Source of the DNA: a virus
Strand: one strand, 5' to 3'
Virus record (IMG/VR): IMGVR_UViG_3300042549_005625
Span: 1 to 40,103 of that record
Length of the DNA: 40,103 nucleotides
Shown here: piece after piece, positions 14,254 to 21,216 of the stretch
Layout: every line of letters begins with the position of its first letter
Position numbering within the stretch: the stretch's first letter is position 1
Made by a program: the position numbers and the translations under genes
Notes under the pieces: generated by a model
Told to the model about the DNA's origin: nothing
The model's input: only the letters and a program-made list of their open reading frames with translations
The model's database searches: none

Positions 14254-15285
14254 ATGAAATATATCATTACAGAATCACAATACAAATTACTAACCGAAGA
14301 CTTAGGGGTTTCCCGTGCGTCTATCCCATTTACAAATCTAATTTACGACTTTGTTAGTGGAAAAGTTAAGAGTTTATTTAATTCAGATAAAAAAATAGAG
14401 GAAACACTTAAATTATCTCTAAAAGATATTTTCCCAATTTATAAATCTAATTTGGAAGATTTTATTGAACTACCAATTGAAGAAATTATAATCAAATTTT
14501 CTTTTGAAAGATTGGATGAGAATCCAATCCCTGAAGGATTCCAAGTTTTAGCTTATGCAGATATGATTGATAATGGTTCTTATATAAAAGAACCTAGCAA
14601 ATATTTACCAAAAAGTTTTTCGGATGAGATTCATATGTCATTGGTTGCAGGTTTTGAGTTTCAATTTATAATCAATAAAGATTTTGAAGATATTGATGAG
14701 ATGATGTATGATTTTAGGGATTCTGTATTACATGAACTCAATCATATGTATGAATATTACAACAGAGCATTAAAAGGTGAAAAAGGTTTGGATACCACTT
14801 TATCATTTATGAAAAAACCTTTTGAGATGTTTGACACCGGACTAAACGAAGAAGTTCTTTCTGTTTGGAAACAATTTTTATCTTTATTGTATATGTCTGA
14901 ACCTTATGAAGTAAGAGCGATGTCTCAAGAAGCGTATAGTAAAAGATTGAGAATGCCATTTGAACAATTCAAAACTACCAAATATTGGCAATATTGTCAG
15001 GGGATGATTAACTTTGATGCTAGCGATTATTATGAATATATTTTGGAACTTATTGAAGATTTACCTCAAGAAGAACAAAATACCCTTTTAAAAACACTTC
15101 ACACGTATTTTATTGCTTACTATGAATTTAGTAAAAAGACGGGATATAACAATCCTTTGGATAAAAAAATAATGAACACCGAAAATATCTTGGATTTAAT
15201 GAAATATTTCCAACCAACAATAAATAAGATGGGTGAAAAGTTAAGAAGAAATTTCATTAGGTTATATTCGTTAAATCCTGAATAG
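14254..15285 (+). CDS. ITES-type protein with HExxH zinc-peptidase motif, 343 aa
   Basis: Starts MKYIITESQYKLLTEDLG. Residues 157-170 read SVLHELNHMYEYYN, a classical HExxH zinc site (His160, Glu161, His164), and SEPYEVRAM (215-223) offers the third ligand (Glu219 or Glu216) 52-55 residues later, as in gluzincin-like peptidases. The rest is helical. The combination of a capsid-targeting-like leader with a zincin suggests a protease carried in the virion and injected. Substrate unknown; catalysis unproven. Box at 12 nt; the next gene follows 1 nt after the stop. Confidence 0.75.
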   Translation: MKYIITESQYKLLTEDLGVSRASIPFTNLIYDFVSGKVKSLFNSDKKIEETLKLSLKDIFPIYKSNLEDFIELPIEEIIIKFSFERLDENPIPEGFQVLAYADMIDNGSYIKEPSKYLPKSFSDEIHMSLVAGFEFQFIINKDFEDIDEMMYDFRDSVLHELNHMYEYYNRALKGEKGLDTTLSFMKKPFEMFDTGLNEEVLSVWKQFLSLLYMSEPYEVRAMSQEAYSKRLRMPFEQFKTTKYWQYCQGMINFDASDYYEYILELIEDLPQEEQNTLLKTLHTYFIAYYEFSKKTGYNNPLDKKIMNTENILDLMKYFQPTINKMGEKLRRNFIRLYSLNPE

Positions 15286-15286
15286 T

Positions 15287-15553
15287 ATGGATGTTATTAT
15301 TAGTGAAAAACAAAAAGAAAGGATAAAATCCACAATTAAAGAAATCGTTGAGGATATTAAGGTTCCATTGTCAATAAAAGTTGGTGTTGAAATGACGGAT
15401 AACGGTTCCATATATGTTTTAATTAAATTGAAAAATTATTTAATGAGTAAATCAAAAACAAAATACCAATTATTAATTCGTGATAAAATAAAAAATTATG
15501 TTGGTTTAGATGTTGAAGTTATAATGATTGAGAACTCAGACATTGATTCTTAA
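15287..15553 (+). CDS. Small protein with IISEKQ start, 88 aa
   Basis: Starts MDVIISEKQKERIKSTIK, a divergent version of the shared N-terminus (ISE|K). The rest is a beta hairpin (SIKVGVEMT, IYVLIKLKNY), a helix and a closing strand (LDVEVIMIEN). Its last nine codons including the stop are duplicated directly downstream (28-bp repeat). Likely co-transcribed with 14254. Confidence 0.7.
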   Translation: MDVIISEKQKERIKSTIKEIVEDIKVPLSIKVGVEMTDNGSIYVLIKLKNYLMSKSKTKYQLLIRDKIKNYVGLDVEVIMIENSDIDS

Positions 15554-15583
15554 TAATTGAGAACTCAGACATTGATTCTTAAT
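15527..15583 (+). repeat. 28-bp tandem direct repeat (period 29)
   Basis: 15527-15554 and 15556-15583 are identical and begin ATTGAGAACTCAGAC. The first copy encodes the last residues and stop of 15287; the second is non-coding. Looks like a recent slippage duplication. Confidence 0.95.
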
Positions 15584-15605
15584 TGACAAAATAAAATACT
15601 TTTCA

Positions 15606-15613
15606 TATATTTC
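15606..15613 (+). promoter_or_regulatory. Host-type promoter box TATATTTC
   Basis: TATATTTC (one mismatch to TAnnTTTG), 14 nt before the ATG at 15628. Confidence 0.45.
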
Positions 15614-15627
15614 TAAAAAGATAAAAT

Positions 15628-16062
15628 ATGACTAAAGTAAAAATTTCTACAGACAAAGGAGATATGATTGCCGAACTATACGACAATGAAACTCCAATCA
15701 CAGTAAACAACTTCAAAGATTTAATTGGTAAAAAATTCTATGATGGATTAAATTTCCATAGAGTTATTCCTAATTTCGTAATCCAAGGTGGATGTCCTAA
15801 TGGTACAGGTACCGGTGGTCCGGGATATAACATCCCTTGTGAGGTTACTTCATCAAACCAATTCCACGATAGAGGAGTATTATCTATGGCACATGCCGGA
15901 AGAAATACAGGTGGTTCACAATTCTTCATTTGTCATAGTAGACAAGGTACTCAACATTTAGATGGTAACCATACTTGTTTTGGGAGAGTAACTGAAGGTT
16001 TAGAAATTGTTGATTCAATTCAACAAGGTGATAAAATCAACTCAATTACCATATTAAATTAA
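15628..16062 (+). CDS. Cyclophilin-type peptidyl-prolyl cis-trans isomerase
   Basis: 144 aa, the length of minimal bacterial cyclophilins. Diagnostic segments are FHRVIPNFVIQGG (active Arg), GTGGPGYNIPCE, LSMAHAGRNTGGSQFFI and HLDGNHTCFGRV. Catalyses proline isomerisation in the cytoplasm; no signal peptide. It has its own promoter box and terminator, isolated from the ITES genes around it. Phage-borne cyclophilins are uncommon; folding of a phage or hijacked host protein is inferred. Host acquisition is likely. Confidence 0.95.
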   Translation: MTKVKISTDKGDMIAELYDNETPITVNNFKDLIGKKFYDGLNFHRVIPNFVIQGGCPNGTGTGGPGYNIPCEVTSSNQFHDRGVLSMAHAGRNTGGSQFFICHSRQGTQHLDGNHTCFGRVTEGLEIVDSIQQGDKINSITILN

Positions 16063-16063
16063 A

Positions 16064-16085
16064 AAAACCCCCGTATGGGGGTTTT
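16064..16085 (+). terminator. Intrinsic terminator
   Basis: 9-bp stem AAAACCCCC with GGGGGTTTT, loop GTAT. Symmetric but no convergent gene. Confidence 0.8.
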
Positions 16086-16106
16086 GTTATATTTATATAA
16101 TAAAAC

Positions 16107-16117
16107 TATTTATAGAT
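16107..16117 (+). promoter_or_regulatory. TATTTAT box, 11 nt before ATG
   Basis: TATTTATAGAT abuts the ATG at 16118. Confidence 0.65.
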
Positions 16118-16726
16118 ATGGGAAAAAAATATAAAGTTAGGTTAACTGAACAAGATTTAATTGATATGATTTCAAAACAAGTAACAGGTAAAGGTGCTGC
16201 TGACATCATTAAAGATTATGTAGGTAAAATATTGAATCCTAAATCATCCACTTCTACAGATTCAACTGATAAAATTAAGGACAATCCGTCAATGTTAGGT
16301 GATAAAGAAAGTGATATAAAATCAATAACAACAACAGATGATGATTTCTATAAAGAAGTTTTATCATGTGTTGGTGCAAAACCTACTAAAGATAATATGT
16401 CATTTATGTATGCTTGGAGACAAGCGGAAGGTGGTAAGGCCACTAATAATCCATTTAACACTACACAAAAAATGGCTGGTGCAACAAATTATAATAGTGT
16501 TGGTGTAAAAAATTACCAAACACAGGGAGATGGTATTCAATCTACTTGTAAGACATTAAAAAATGGAAGATATAATGATATTATTGATGGACTTAAAAAT
16601 GATGTAGGTCTATTTGAATTATCTAGAATGAAAGGACTTAAAACTTGGGGTACAGGTGATTTATTGGCCAAAGTTGCAGATGGTTATTTAAAAGGAAGTA
16701 GTCCAAAACCACCATATATCGCATAA
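16118..16726 (+). CDS. Lysozyme-like protein with capsid-targeting-like leader, 202 aa
   Basis: Leader MGKKYKVRLTEQDLIDMI is the LTE|Q variant of the shared N-terminus. A Ser/Thr/Asp linker (42-75) leads to a domain at about 76-200 with FMYAWRQAEGG, NNPFNTTQKM and TNYNSVGVKNY, the signature of a lysozyme/transglycosylase-type domain found in phage lysins and virion peptidoglycan hydrolases; Glu104 would be catalytic. The endolysin proper is at 26370, so this one likely acts during entry. Box at 11 nt. Two genes follow at 1-nt gaps. Confidence 0.75.
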   Translation: MGKKYKVRLTEQDLIDMISKQVTGKGAADIIKDYVGKILNPKSSTSTDSTDKIKDNPSMLGDKESDIKSITTTDDDFYKEVLSCVGAKPTKDNMSFMYAWRQAEGGKATNNPFNTTQKMAGATNYNSVGVKNYQTQGDGIQSTCKTLKNGRYNDIIDGLKNDVGLFELSRMKGLKTWGTGDLLAKVADGYLKGSSPKPPYIA

Positions 16727-16727
16727 C

Positions 16728-16997
16728 ATGAAAAAGGATAGTAAAAAAGTTGAAAAATTATTAGACGCTTTTTTTGCTCATAGTACTGTTCACCCACAAC
16801 CAGTTCTTAATATCATAAAAGAAATGAGGTCAACTTATGATGGTGATTACCCTTATTTTGAATTGGTTTATGATGCCAGTAATTACAACAACGGAAATGA
16901 AATGGATAAGTTAATTGAGTCTGTTACCGGATATACCGGATTAAGAGAAGGTCGTGACTATTGGTTAGGTGTGACTTGGCAATATTTAGAAGTTTAA
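16728..16997 (+). CDS. Hypothetical protein, 89 aa
   Basis: Starts MKKDSKKVEKLLDAFF 1 nt after the preceding stop and ends 1 nt before the next ATG, so it is part of the 16118 operon. An N-terminal basic helix and a Tyr-rich acidic body. No known motif; no ITES leader. Confidence 0.7.
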   Translation: MKKDSKKVEKLLDAFFAHSTVHPQPVLNIIKEMRSTYDGDYPYFELVYDASNYNNGNEMDKLIESVTGYTGLREGRDYWLGVTWQYLEV

Positions 16998-16998
16998 A

Positions 16999-17364
16999 AT
17001 GAAATACATAATAACGGAAAGTAAATTAAATCAAACGGTTAAAAATTACCTAAACAACACTTTGGATGTTGAGAATATTAATTGGACTCATTTAACTGAT
17101 GATTGGGGTCAGGAACAAGACGCAATTGAATTTTATTTAGGTGATTATATGGATGATGAAACATTGTTCAGGTTATATGGTGAAGACTATTGGACCGGAG
17201 CTTCAGATTACCGAAAACCATTAAGTCCAATGTTGTATGTTGAAGACCAAGGACTTCTTAACTCATTAGAAGGTTATTTTAACGATAATTGGAAAGAAGG
17301 GTTTAAAGAGTGGTTTGTTGAAACGTTTAAAATTCCCGTTAACACAATAGATTATTACTTATGA
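16999..17364 (+). CDS. ITES-type small acidic protein, paralogue of 4477
   Basis: 121 aa. Starts MKYIITESKLNQTVKNYL and shares with the protein at 4477 the INWTH segment, an acidic FYLGDYxxxE block and the end FKEWFVETFKIPVNTI. Nucleotide identity over the first 30 bases is almost complete, indicating duplication. Overlaps the next ATG by 4 nt (ATGA). Function unknown; inferred virion-packaged. Confidence 0.8.
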   Translation: MKYIITESKLNQTVKNYLNNTLDVENINWTHLTDDWGQEQDAIEFYLGDYMDDETLFRLYGEDYWTGASDYRKPLSPMLYVEDQGLLNSLEGYFNDNWKEGFKEWFVETFKIPVNTIDYYL

Positions 17365-17702
17365 TAAACGATTTTCAAATTAAAGGACTTGAAAAATTAG
17401 TTAATAGTGATGTTATTAAAAGCATCTACCCTATTGTTGGTGAAATTGAAGTCCACAATAGTGATAACCCTTTTGATGTTCTTGAAGATACTTTACACCT
17501 TAACATTTATTTGAACATTTATTTGAATGAACCAAAAGAAGAAGATGATTTATGGGATAAATTTAATTTTGATGAACATTGGATGGTTGACCACCATATT
17601 AGGAGATTATTACCTTATCTTGGTATTGATAATGATAAAACATCAATAAGATTTAGTGTATACGATGCTAATATGGATATGATTAAAACTAACGATTTTT
17701 AA
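17361..17702 (+). CDS. Hypothetical protein, 113 aa
   Basis: Overlaps the previous stop by 4 nt (ATGA), so it is translationally coupled to 16999. Contains LNIYLNIYL from a 12-bp tandem duplication, and the ending RRLLPYLGIDNDKTSIRF related to 13196. No family recognised. Confidence 0.7.
   Translation: MINDFQIKGLEKLVNSDVIKSIYPIVGEIEVHNSDNPFDVLEDTLHLNIYLNIYLNEPKEEDDLWDKFNFDEHWMVDHHIRRLLPYLGIDNDKTSIRFSVYDANMDMIKTNDF
17502..17525 (+). repeat. 12-bp in-frame tandem repeat
   Basis: AACATTTATTTG occurs twice in a row (17502-17513, 17514-17525), duplicating four codons (NIYL) in the 17361 gene. Confidence 0.9.
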
Positions 17703-17703
17703 T

Positions 17704-17901
17704 ATGGATTTTTTAAAATTTGCAATAGTTTGGATGGGTTCCAATTTAGCGGTTCCATTTTGGGTTGTTGGTCATGTTCATTTAACTGTGAATGTCTATG
17801 AGGATATCCATGAAATAATTGCATCATTCGGAATGAATATTTTGGTACTGATGGCTTTTTGGTTGGAATGGAAAAAACATAAAAAAGAAACAAAAGAGTA
17901 G
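17704..17901 (+). CDS. Two-TM membrane protein, 65 aa
   Basis: Two hydrophobic segments (about 3-25 and 40-56) joined by a short loop containing HVHLTVNVYEDIHE, then a basic tail (EWKKHKKETKE). Size and topology allow a small holin-like or other membrane role, but nothing specific supports it. Starts 1 nt after the previous stop. Confidence 0.65.
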   Translation: MDFLKFAIVWMGSNLAVPFWVVGHVHLTVNVYEDIHEIIASFGMNILVLMAFWLEWKKHKKETKE

Positions 17902-17922
17902 TTACAATCTAAAAAAAAATAA

Positions 17923-17930
17923 TACATTTA
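17923..17930 (+). promoter_or_regulatory. Possible host-type promoter box TACATTTA
   Basis: TACATTTA (one mismatch to TAnnTTTG), 16 nt before the ATG at 17947. Confidence 0.35.
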
Positions 17931-17946
17931 ATAAAAAGACAAAAAT

Positions 17947-18138
17947 ATGGCGAATTTAACCCAAGACGAAAAAGCAAGATTGTATAATGATATGATAATG
18001 AGATATCAAAGAATGCAAGAAGAAGTAAGACAAATTAAAGCTGAAAATTTTGAGGTTTCAGATGTTGACCAACAAAAAATCAATTTAATCGAAGCTAAAA
18101 TGAAAAGACTCTTTAACGATTCACAAAAATTATATTAA
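17947..18138 (+). CDS. Small coiled-coil protein, 63 aa
   Basis: MANLTQDEKARLYNDMIM start; almost entirely heptad-like charged helix (RYQRMQEEVRQIKAEN, KINLIEAKMKRLF). Followed immediately by a strong bidirectional terminator. No family. Confidence 0.7.
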   Translation: MANLTQDEKARLYNDMIMRYQRMQEEVRQIKAENFEVSDVDQQKINLIEAKMKRLFNDSQKLY

Positions 18139-18140
18139 TA

Positions 18141-18166
18141 AATAACCCCTCCGAAGAGGGGTTATT
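18141..18166 (+). terminator. Bidirectional terminator between convergent genes
   Basis: 11-bp perfect stem AATAACCCCTC with GAGGGGTTATT, loop CGAA (a UNCG-family-like stable loop), with T-rich flanks on both strands. Confidence 0.85.
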
Positions 18167-18808
18167 TTATTTTACATTAAATTTAAATCCGGTTAACTTC
18201 TCAATGACTTCAATTTTAACTAAATTATTTTCAATACCATCTGGTTTATTTGTAGTGTTATCAAAAAGATATGAGTAGTATGTGTTACTTTTTTTTATGT
18301 AAACAACTTTCCAACATTGTTTAGGAACCGATACTCTACCAATTCTCTTAATCTCACCAACATTCCCACACCAAACTTTAATACTATCTTGTTCGGTAGC
18401 TAACTTACGAGTTAATGTTTCTAATGATTTCCAATCACCAGCATTTAACGAATGATATTGTGCCGACATATTTGAAAAGTAGAAACACTCATCTTGAACT
18501 TGTGGTGTTTGACAAAGATTATCTGCTGCTGGCATCATATGACCTCGGTCGGTACCACTACCAATATAATCTTTTAATAAATCTGTTTCTTTTGGTAATT
18601 GAGGGTCCGGTTTAAAGTTATCTTTTCGTTTGAGAGGTGTTTTACAAGTCACCATAGACTTTGTTGTCCACCATTCAACTAAGACCGGGTAATGTTTAGT
18701 TTTACTAAATACGGTTGTATAATTAGTGTGTTTAATTCTAATAGTATCTTGGCTAAATAATAGTGAAGACATCAGAATAAATCCTAAAGTTAAAATAATG
18801 TTTTTCAT
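18167..18808 (-). CDS. Secreted DNA/RNA non-specific endonuclease (NUC1 type)
   Basis: 213 aa. A signal peptide (1-20, ending LLFSQ) is followed by a beta-beta-alpha-metal nuclease domain: TDRGHMMPAADN (residues 86-97) holds the catalytic His90 in the conserved DRGH, and YFSNMSAQ supplies Asn113 for the metal. Related enzymes cut single- and double-stranded DNA and RNA. Export to periplasm or medium fits nucleotide scavenging, biofilm DNA removal or destruction of competing phage DNA; all inferred. A minus-strand TATTTAT box at 11 nt precedes it; it is divergent from the sulfotransferase with only 17 nt between the two ATGs. Confidence 0.9.
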   Translation of the reverse strand: MKNIILTLGFILMSSLLFSQDTIRIKHTNYTTVFSKTKHYPVLVEWWTTKSMVTCKTPLKRKDNFKPDPQLPKETDLLKDYIGSGTDRGHMMPAADNLCQTPQVQDECFYFSNMSAQYHSLNAGDWKSLETLTRKLATEQDSIKVWCGNVGEIKRIGRVSVPKQCWKVVYIKKSNTYYSYLFDNTTNKPDGIENNLVKIEVIEKLTGFKFNVK

Positions 18809-18819
18809 ACCAATAAATA
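18809..18819 (-). promoter_or_regulatory. TATTTAT box, 11 nt before ATG
   Basis: Minus-strand TATTTATTGGT abuts the nuclease ATG; the 17-nt divergent gap leaves almost no room for a second promoter. Confidence 0.65.
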
Positions 18820-18825
18820 CTTAAT

Positions 18826-19551
18826 ATGAACATTTCTCACAAACATAAAACAATTTGGTGGGCACCTGAAAGGTGTGGGACTAAAGCAACTGCCCATATT
18901 TTTAGACATTTTGATTTTGACTACACAGGAGTGTTGGGTAACAAAGATTTACCTAAAAGTGCTCAATACCAATCTCATGTGTTAACATTACCAACAAATG
19001 AATATTCTGATTATAAAGTGATTTGTAGTATTCGGAACCCTTATGATAGAATGTTAGGTGTTTTTTTGTATTTTGTTGGTTCAGGTAAATCATTGGTTTA
19101 TTTTAAAGATAAACATAACTTAATGGTTGATAATTTTACAATTTTCATAAATGAATTATTTTCTTATAAAGAAATAAAACCAAAATTTGGGATTGAGTCT
19201 AAAAGGGATAAAGTAATTCTTGACAGTTACATTTCAAAATATAATTTTGATGTAACTATTCCATCTGATTTTATTAGAATGGAAAACATTATAGAAGATA
19301 TTAGTAAAATTGATTTTATTAAAGATAGTGCCCTATTATCTTCAGGGTATATTGATAATTTTTTATCCAAAAATAACTATATTAGTTCTCGACCATATAA
19401 ATTTAATTCACTTTATACTATGGAAACCGCTAAAAAAGTTTATGAATATCATAAACAATTTTTCCTAACTTTAGGGTATGACCCATTCTCTTTTACAACA
19501 GAAGAACTAACTAACGAAGAAAAAATGAGGTTTCTTCATGAAATAATATAA
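18826..19551 (+). CDS. Sulfotransferase-like protein, 241 aa
   Basis: WWAPERCGTKATA (11-23) matches the PAPS 5'-phosphosulfate-binding loop (P-K-S-G-T-type) and VICSIRNPYDRMLGVF (65-80) the 3'-phosphate motif R-x-P-x-x-R. The order and spacing are those of carbohydrate sulfotransferases. Soluble, no signal peptide. It would transfer sulfate from PAPS to a sugar or other acceptor, possibly host surface glycans; the acceptor is unknown. Promoter not obvious because of the 17-nt divergent gap. Confidence 0.75.
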   Translation: MNISHKHKTIWWAPERCGTKATAHIFRHFDFDYTGVLGNKDLPKSAQYQSHVLTLPTNEYSDYKVICSIRNPYDRMLGVFLYFVGSGKSLVYFKDKHNLMVDNFTIFINELFSYKEIKPKFGIESKRDKVILDSYISKYNFDVTIPSDFIRMENIIEDISKIDFIKDSALLSSGYIDNFLSKNNYISSRPYKFNSLYTMETAKKVYEYHKQFFLTLGYDPFSFTTEELTNEEKMRFLHEII

Positions 19552-19560
19552 TTATTGATA

Positions 19561-19571
19561 TATTTATAGAC
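19561..19571 (+). promoter_or_regulatory. TATTTAT box, 11 nt before ATG
   Basis: TATTTATAGAC abuts the ATG at 19572. Confidence 0.65.
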
Positions 19572-20072
19572 ATGGGAACTAAAAGATTTACAATTACGGA
19601 ATCAGAAATTGACTCAATCAAAAAACTTTATATGATTGAACAATCTGAAGAAAAAGAAGATAGAAAATTCTGCCACGGTGGAAATGTTAAAACATTGGAT
19701 GATATAATGGGTGACGATGAGTCAGAAGATTATATTGATGGTGTTACAATTAGAAGAAATGGTGTTAACGGATTAGTTGATAAACTTGAGTTATTGAAAA
19801 CTCTTAGATTACACCCAAAAGTTTCGGATGGTGGAGAACATTTAGCGTCTGAAATTATGAATCATTTAAAGGGTTTCAAACCTTACAACTATTTTGATGA
19901 AACAAAGAAAGAGTGTAATAAAGCCATGGATAAAATCATTGAACTTTACAAGGAGAATGAACATGGTGAAGAGTTAGTTAAAGACATCGAAAAGGTTTAT
20001 ATGATGAATCATGTATCTGCAAGAGCTAAAGAATTCTTAAAACATGGAATCTCAATGATTAAAGGTCAATAA
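19572..20072 (+). CDS. ITES-type protein, 166 aa
   Basis: Starts MGTKRFTITESEIDSIKK, then LYMIEQSEE, a second I-x-E/Q-like site. The body is charged and helical with a conserved-looking KFCHGGNVKTLDD segment (one Cys-His pair) near residues 36-48. No named domain. Box at 11 nt; a terminator-like hairpin 32 nt after the stop. Inferred virion-packaged protein. Confidence 0.75.
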   Translation: MGTKRFTITESEIDSIKKLYMIEQSEEKEDRKFCHGGNVKTLDDIMGDDESEDYIDGVTIRRNGVNGLVDKLELLKTLRLHPKVSDGGEHLASEIMNHLKGFKPYNYFDETKKECNKAMDKIIELYKENEHGEELVKDIEKVYMMNHVSARAKEFLKHGISMIKGQ

Positions 20073-20103
20073 GTTGAACTTTCAAAAAATATAATTTATA
20101 ATT

Positions 20104-20132
20104 AGTGTTCCAATTAGGGACACTTTTTTTTT
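20104..20132 (+). terminator. Hairpin with T-run ending at the next ATG
   Basis: 8-bp stem AGTGTTCC with GGGACACT (one G-T pair), 5-nt loop, then nine T that run straight into the ATG at 20133. Either the terminator of 19572 or an attenuator for 20133. Confidence 0.75.
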
Positions 20133-20516
20133 ATGTCAACACAATCACACATCGACAAGGTAGAGTTAAAGGCGAATTTACTTTCGTACCCATCTCATGT
20201 TGGTGCACCAAAGATAGATGTCCCCGACTTAACATCATTTAAGAAAAACGGGACCGACCGGGTGAACAAAATTTATGACACAAAATATAAAGAACTCATG
20301 AGAGACGCAGAGAACCTTTATAATTCATTTATTCTTAACCAAGAGGTCTATGAGTCATCTTATCGTTTTGAACCCATTATTGGTCAAATTTACCACCTCT
20401 ATGAAGATGTTAAAGGTAATAAGTTCTTATCTCTCATTGAACCCAATACGTGGAGACAGAAACACGTTTATTCTGTCATTTTAAATTCAGATATGACATG
20501 GACAAAGATAGAGTAA
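20133..20516 (+). CDS. DUF2452-like protein, 127 aa
   Basis: The pattern KANLLSYPSHVGAPKIDV, PDLTSFKK, YRFEPIIGQIYHLYED, FLSLIEPNTW and a closing W-x-K-I-E matches, from memory, the DUF2452 family of Bacteroidota and phage proteins; function unknown. The initiation codon directly follows a T-run. The end overlaps the start of the next gene by 19 nt. No membrane or export signal. Confidence 0.75.
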   Translation: MSTQSHIDKVELKANLLSYPSHVGAPKIDVPDLTSFKKNGTDRVNKIYDTKYKELMRDAENLYNSFILNQEVYESSYRFEPIIGQIYHLYEDVKGNKFLSLIEPNTWRQKHVYSVILNSDMTWTKIE

Positions 20517-20749
20517 AACGATTATGTGAAACGGTTTTAGGGATTTCATATAGCGGGGTTACAATATGTGATTTTGATATGACACCCACGTTTAAGTATG
20601 ATAAAAATTTAAGTAAATGGGTTCCGGATTCATTTGCATTGTTTGTCCAAATTAAATCACCATTACCGAGAGAATCTTATAGACCAACAAATGTCCAAGA
20701 AACTTTGGAGGGTGTGTTAGGTTTTGAATGTTGTGTAGATTTCGCCTAA
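20498..20749 (+). CDS. Hypothetical protein, 83 aa
   Basis: MDKDRVKRLCETVLGISY start at 20498, overlapping the previous gene by 19 nt; a longer frame exists from 20450. Beta-alpha pattern (FALFVQIKSPLP, helix, CCVDFA) like other small proteins here. No known family. Confidence 0.6.
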   Translation: MDKDRVKRLCETVLGISYSGVTICDFDMTPTFKYDKNLSKWVPDSFALFVQIKSPLPRESYRPTNVQETLEGVLGFECCVDFA

Positions 20750-20904
20750 CTAGTTCTAGTACTAGTGCTTATTTTTTTTTTTAGTTTTTTATTATATTTT
20801 ATTGTTATATTATTATTCTTTTAAGAATAATAATTATTCGCTTCTCGACCAAAGTACCATTTTTTTATTAACAATGGTATATTTATTTAGAAATAGTTTA
20901 GAAT
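20750..20904 (+). promoter_or_regulatory. Hairpin-rich AT region upstream of 20905
   Basis: Gene-free 155 nt with an ACTAGT repeat forming the palindrome CTAGTACTAG (about 20755-20765), a run of T, a perfect hairpin ATTATTCTT/AAGAATAAT (about 20811-20830) and a further TACCAT/ATGGTA pair. It ends with a TATTTATT box at 20880-20887. Confidence 0.45.
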
Positions 20905-21216
20905 ATGCAAAACGAATCAGTTTGGACCGTCTTAATTACCGCATTGACAGTATTAGGTTCCGCAAGTGCTTGGAGATTTTACGAAAAAAGAGCGTTAAGA
21001 AAAGAAAAAGATGAAGATTTTATCAGACATGATTGTAGAGATAGAATTGGGAAATTAGAAGTTTTATTACAAGAAAGTAGTAAAGAGAAGGATATTATGA
21101 GAGAAACTATCTTAAAATTAACCGAATCCGTTGCTCAATTAGCAATAAAAGTTGAGTTCTTACAAAAAGAGAATAATGAACTTCATGACTCTTTAAAAAA
21201 ATCTAGAATAGCTTAA
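20905..21216 (+). CDS. TM plus coiled-coil protein, 103 aa
   Basis: Residues 5-24 (SVWTVLITALTVLGSASAW) form one membrane helix, followed by a basic patch (RRALRKEK) and a long coiled coil (about 45-98). This is the topology of inner-membrane spanins (Rz) and of phage membrane-anchored coiled coils; no partner o-spanin lipoprotein is obvious next to it. The stop overlaps the convergent gene 21213 by 4 nt. Lysis function is only a guess. Confidence 0.65.
   Translation: MQNESVWTVLITALTVLGSASAWRFYEKRALRKEKDEDFIRHDCRDRIGKLEVLLQESSKEKDIMRETILKLTESVAQLAIKVEFLQKENNELHDSLKKSRIA

Noticed and set aside
20802-21014. Overlapping + frame of 70 aa
   Set aside because: Runs through the hairpin region and lies out of frame with the well-supported TM/coiled-coil gene at 20905.
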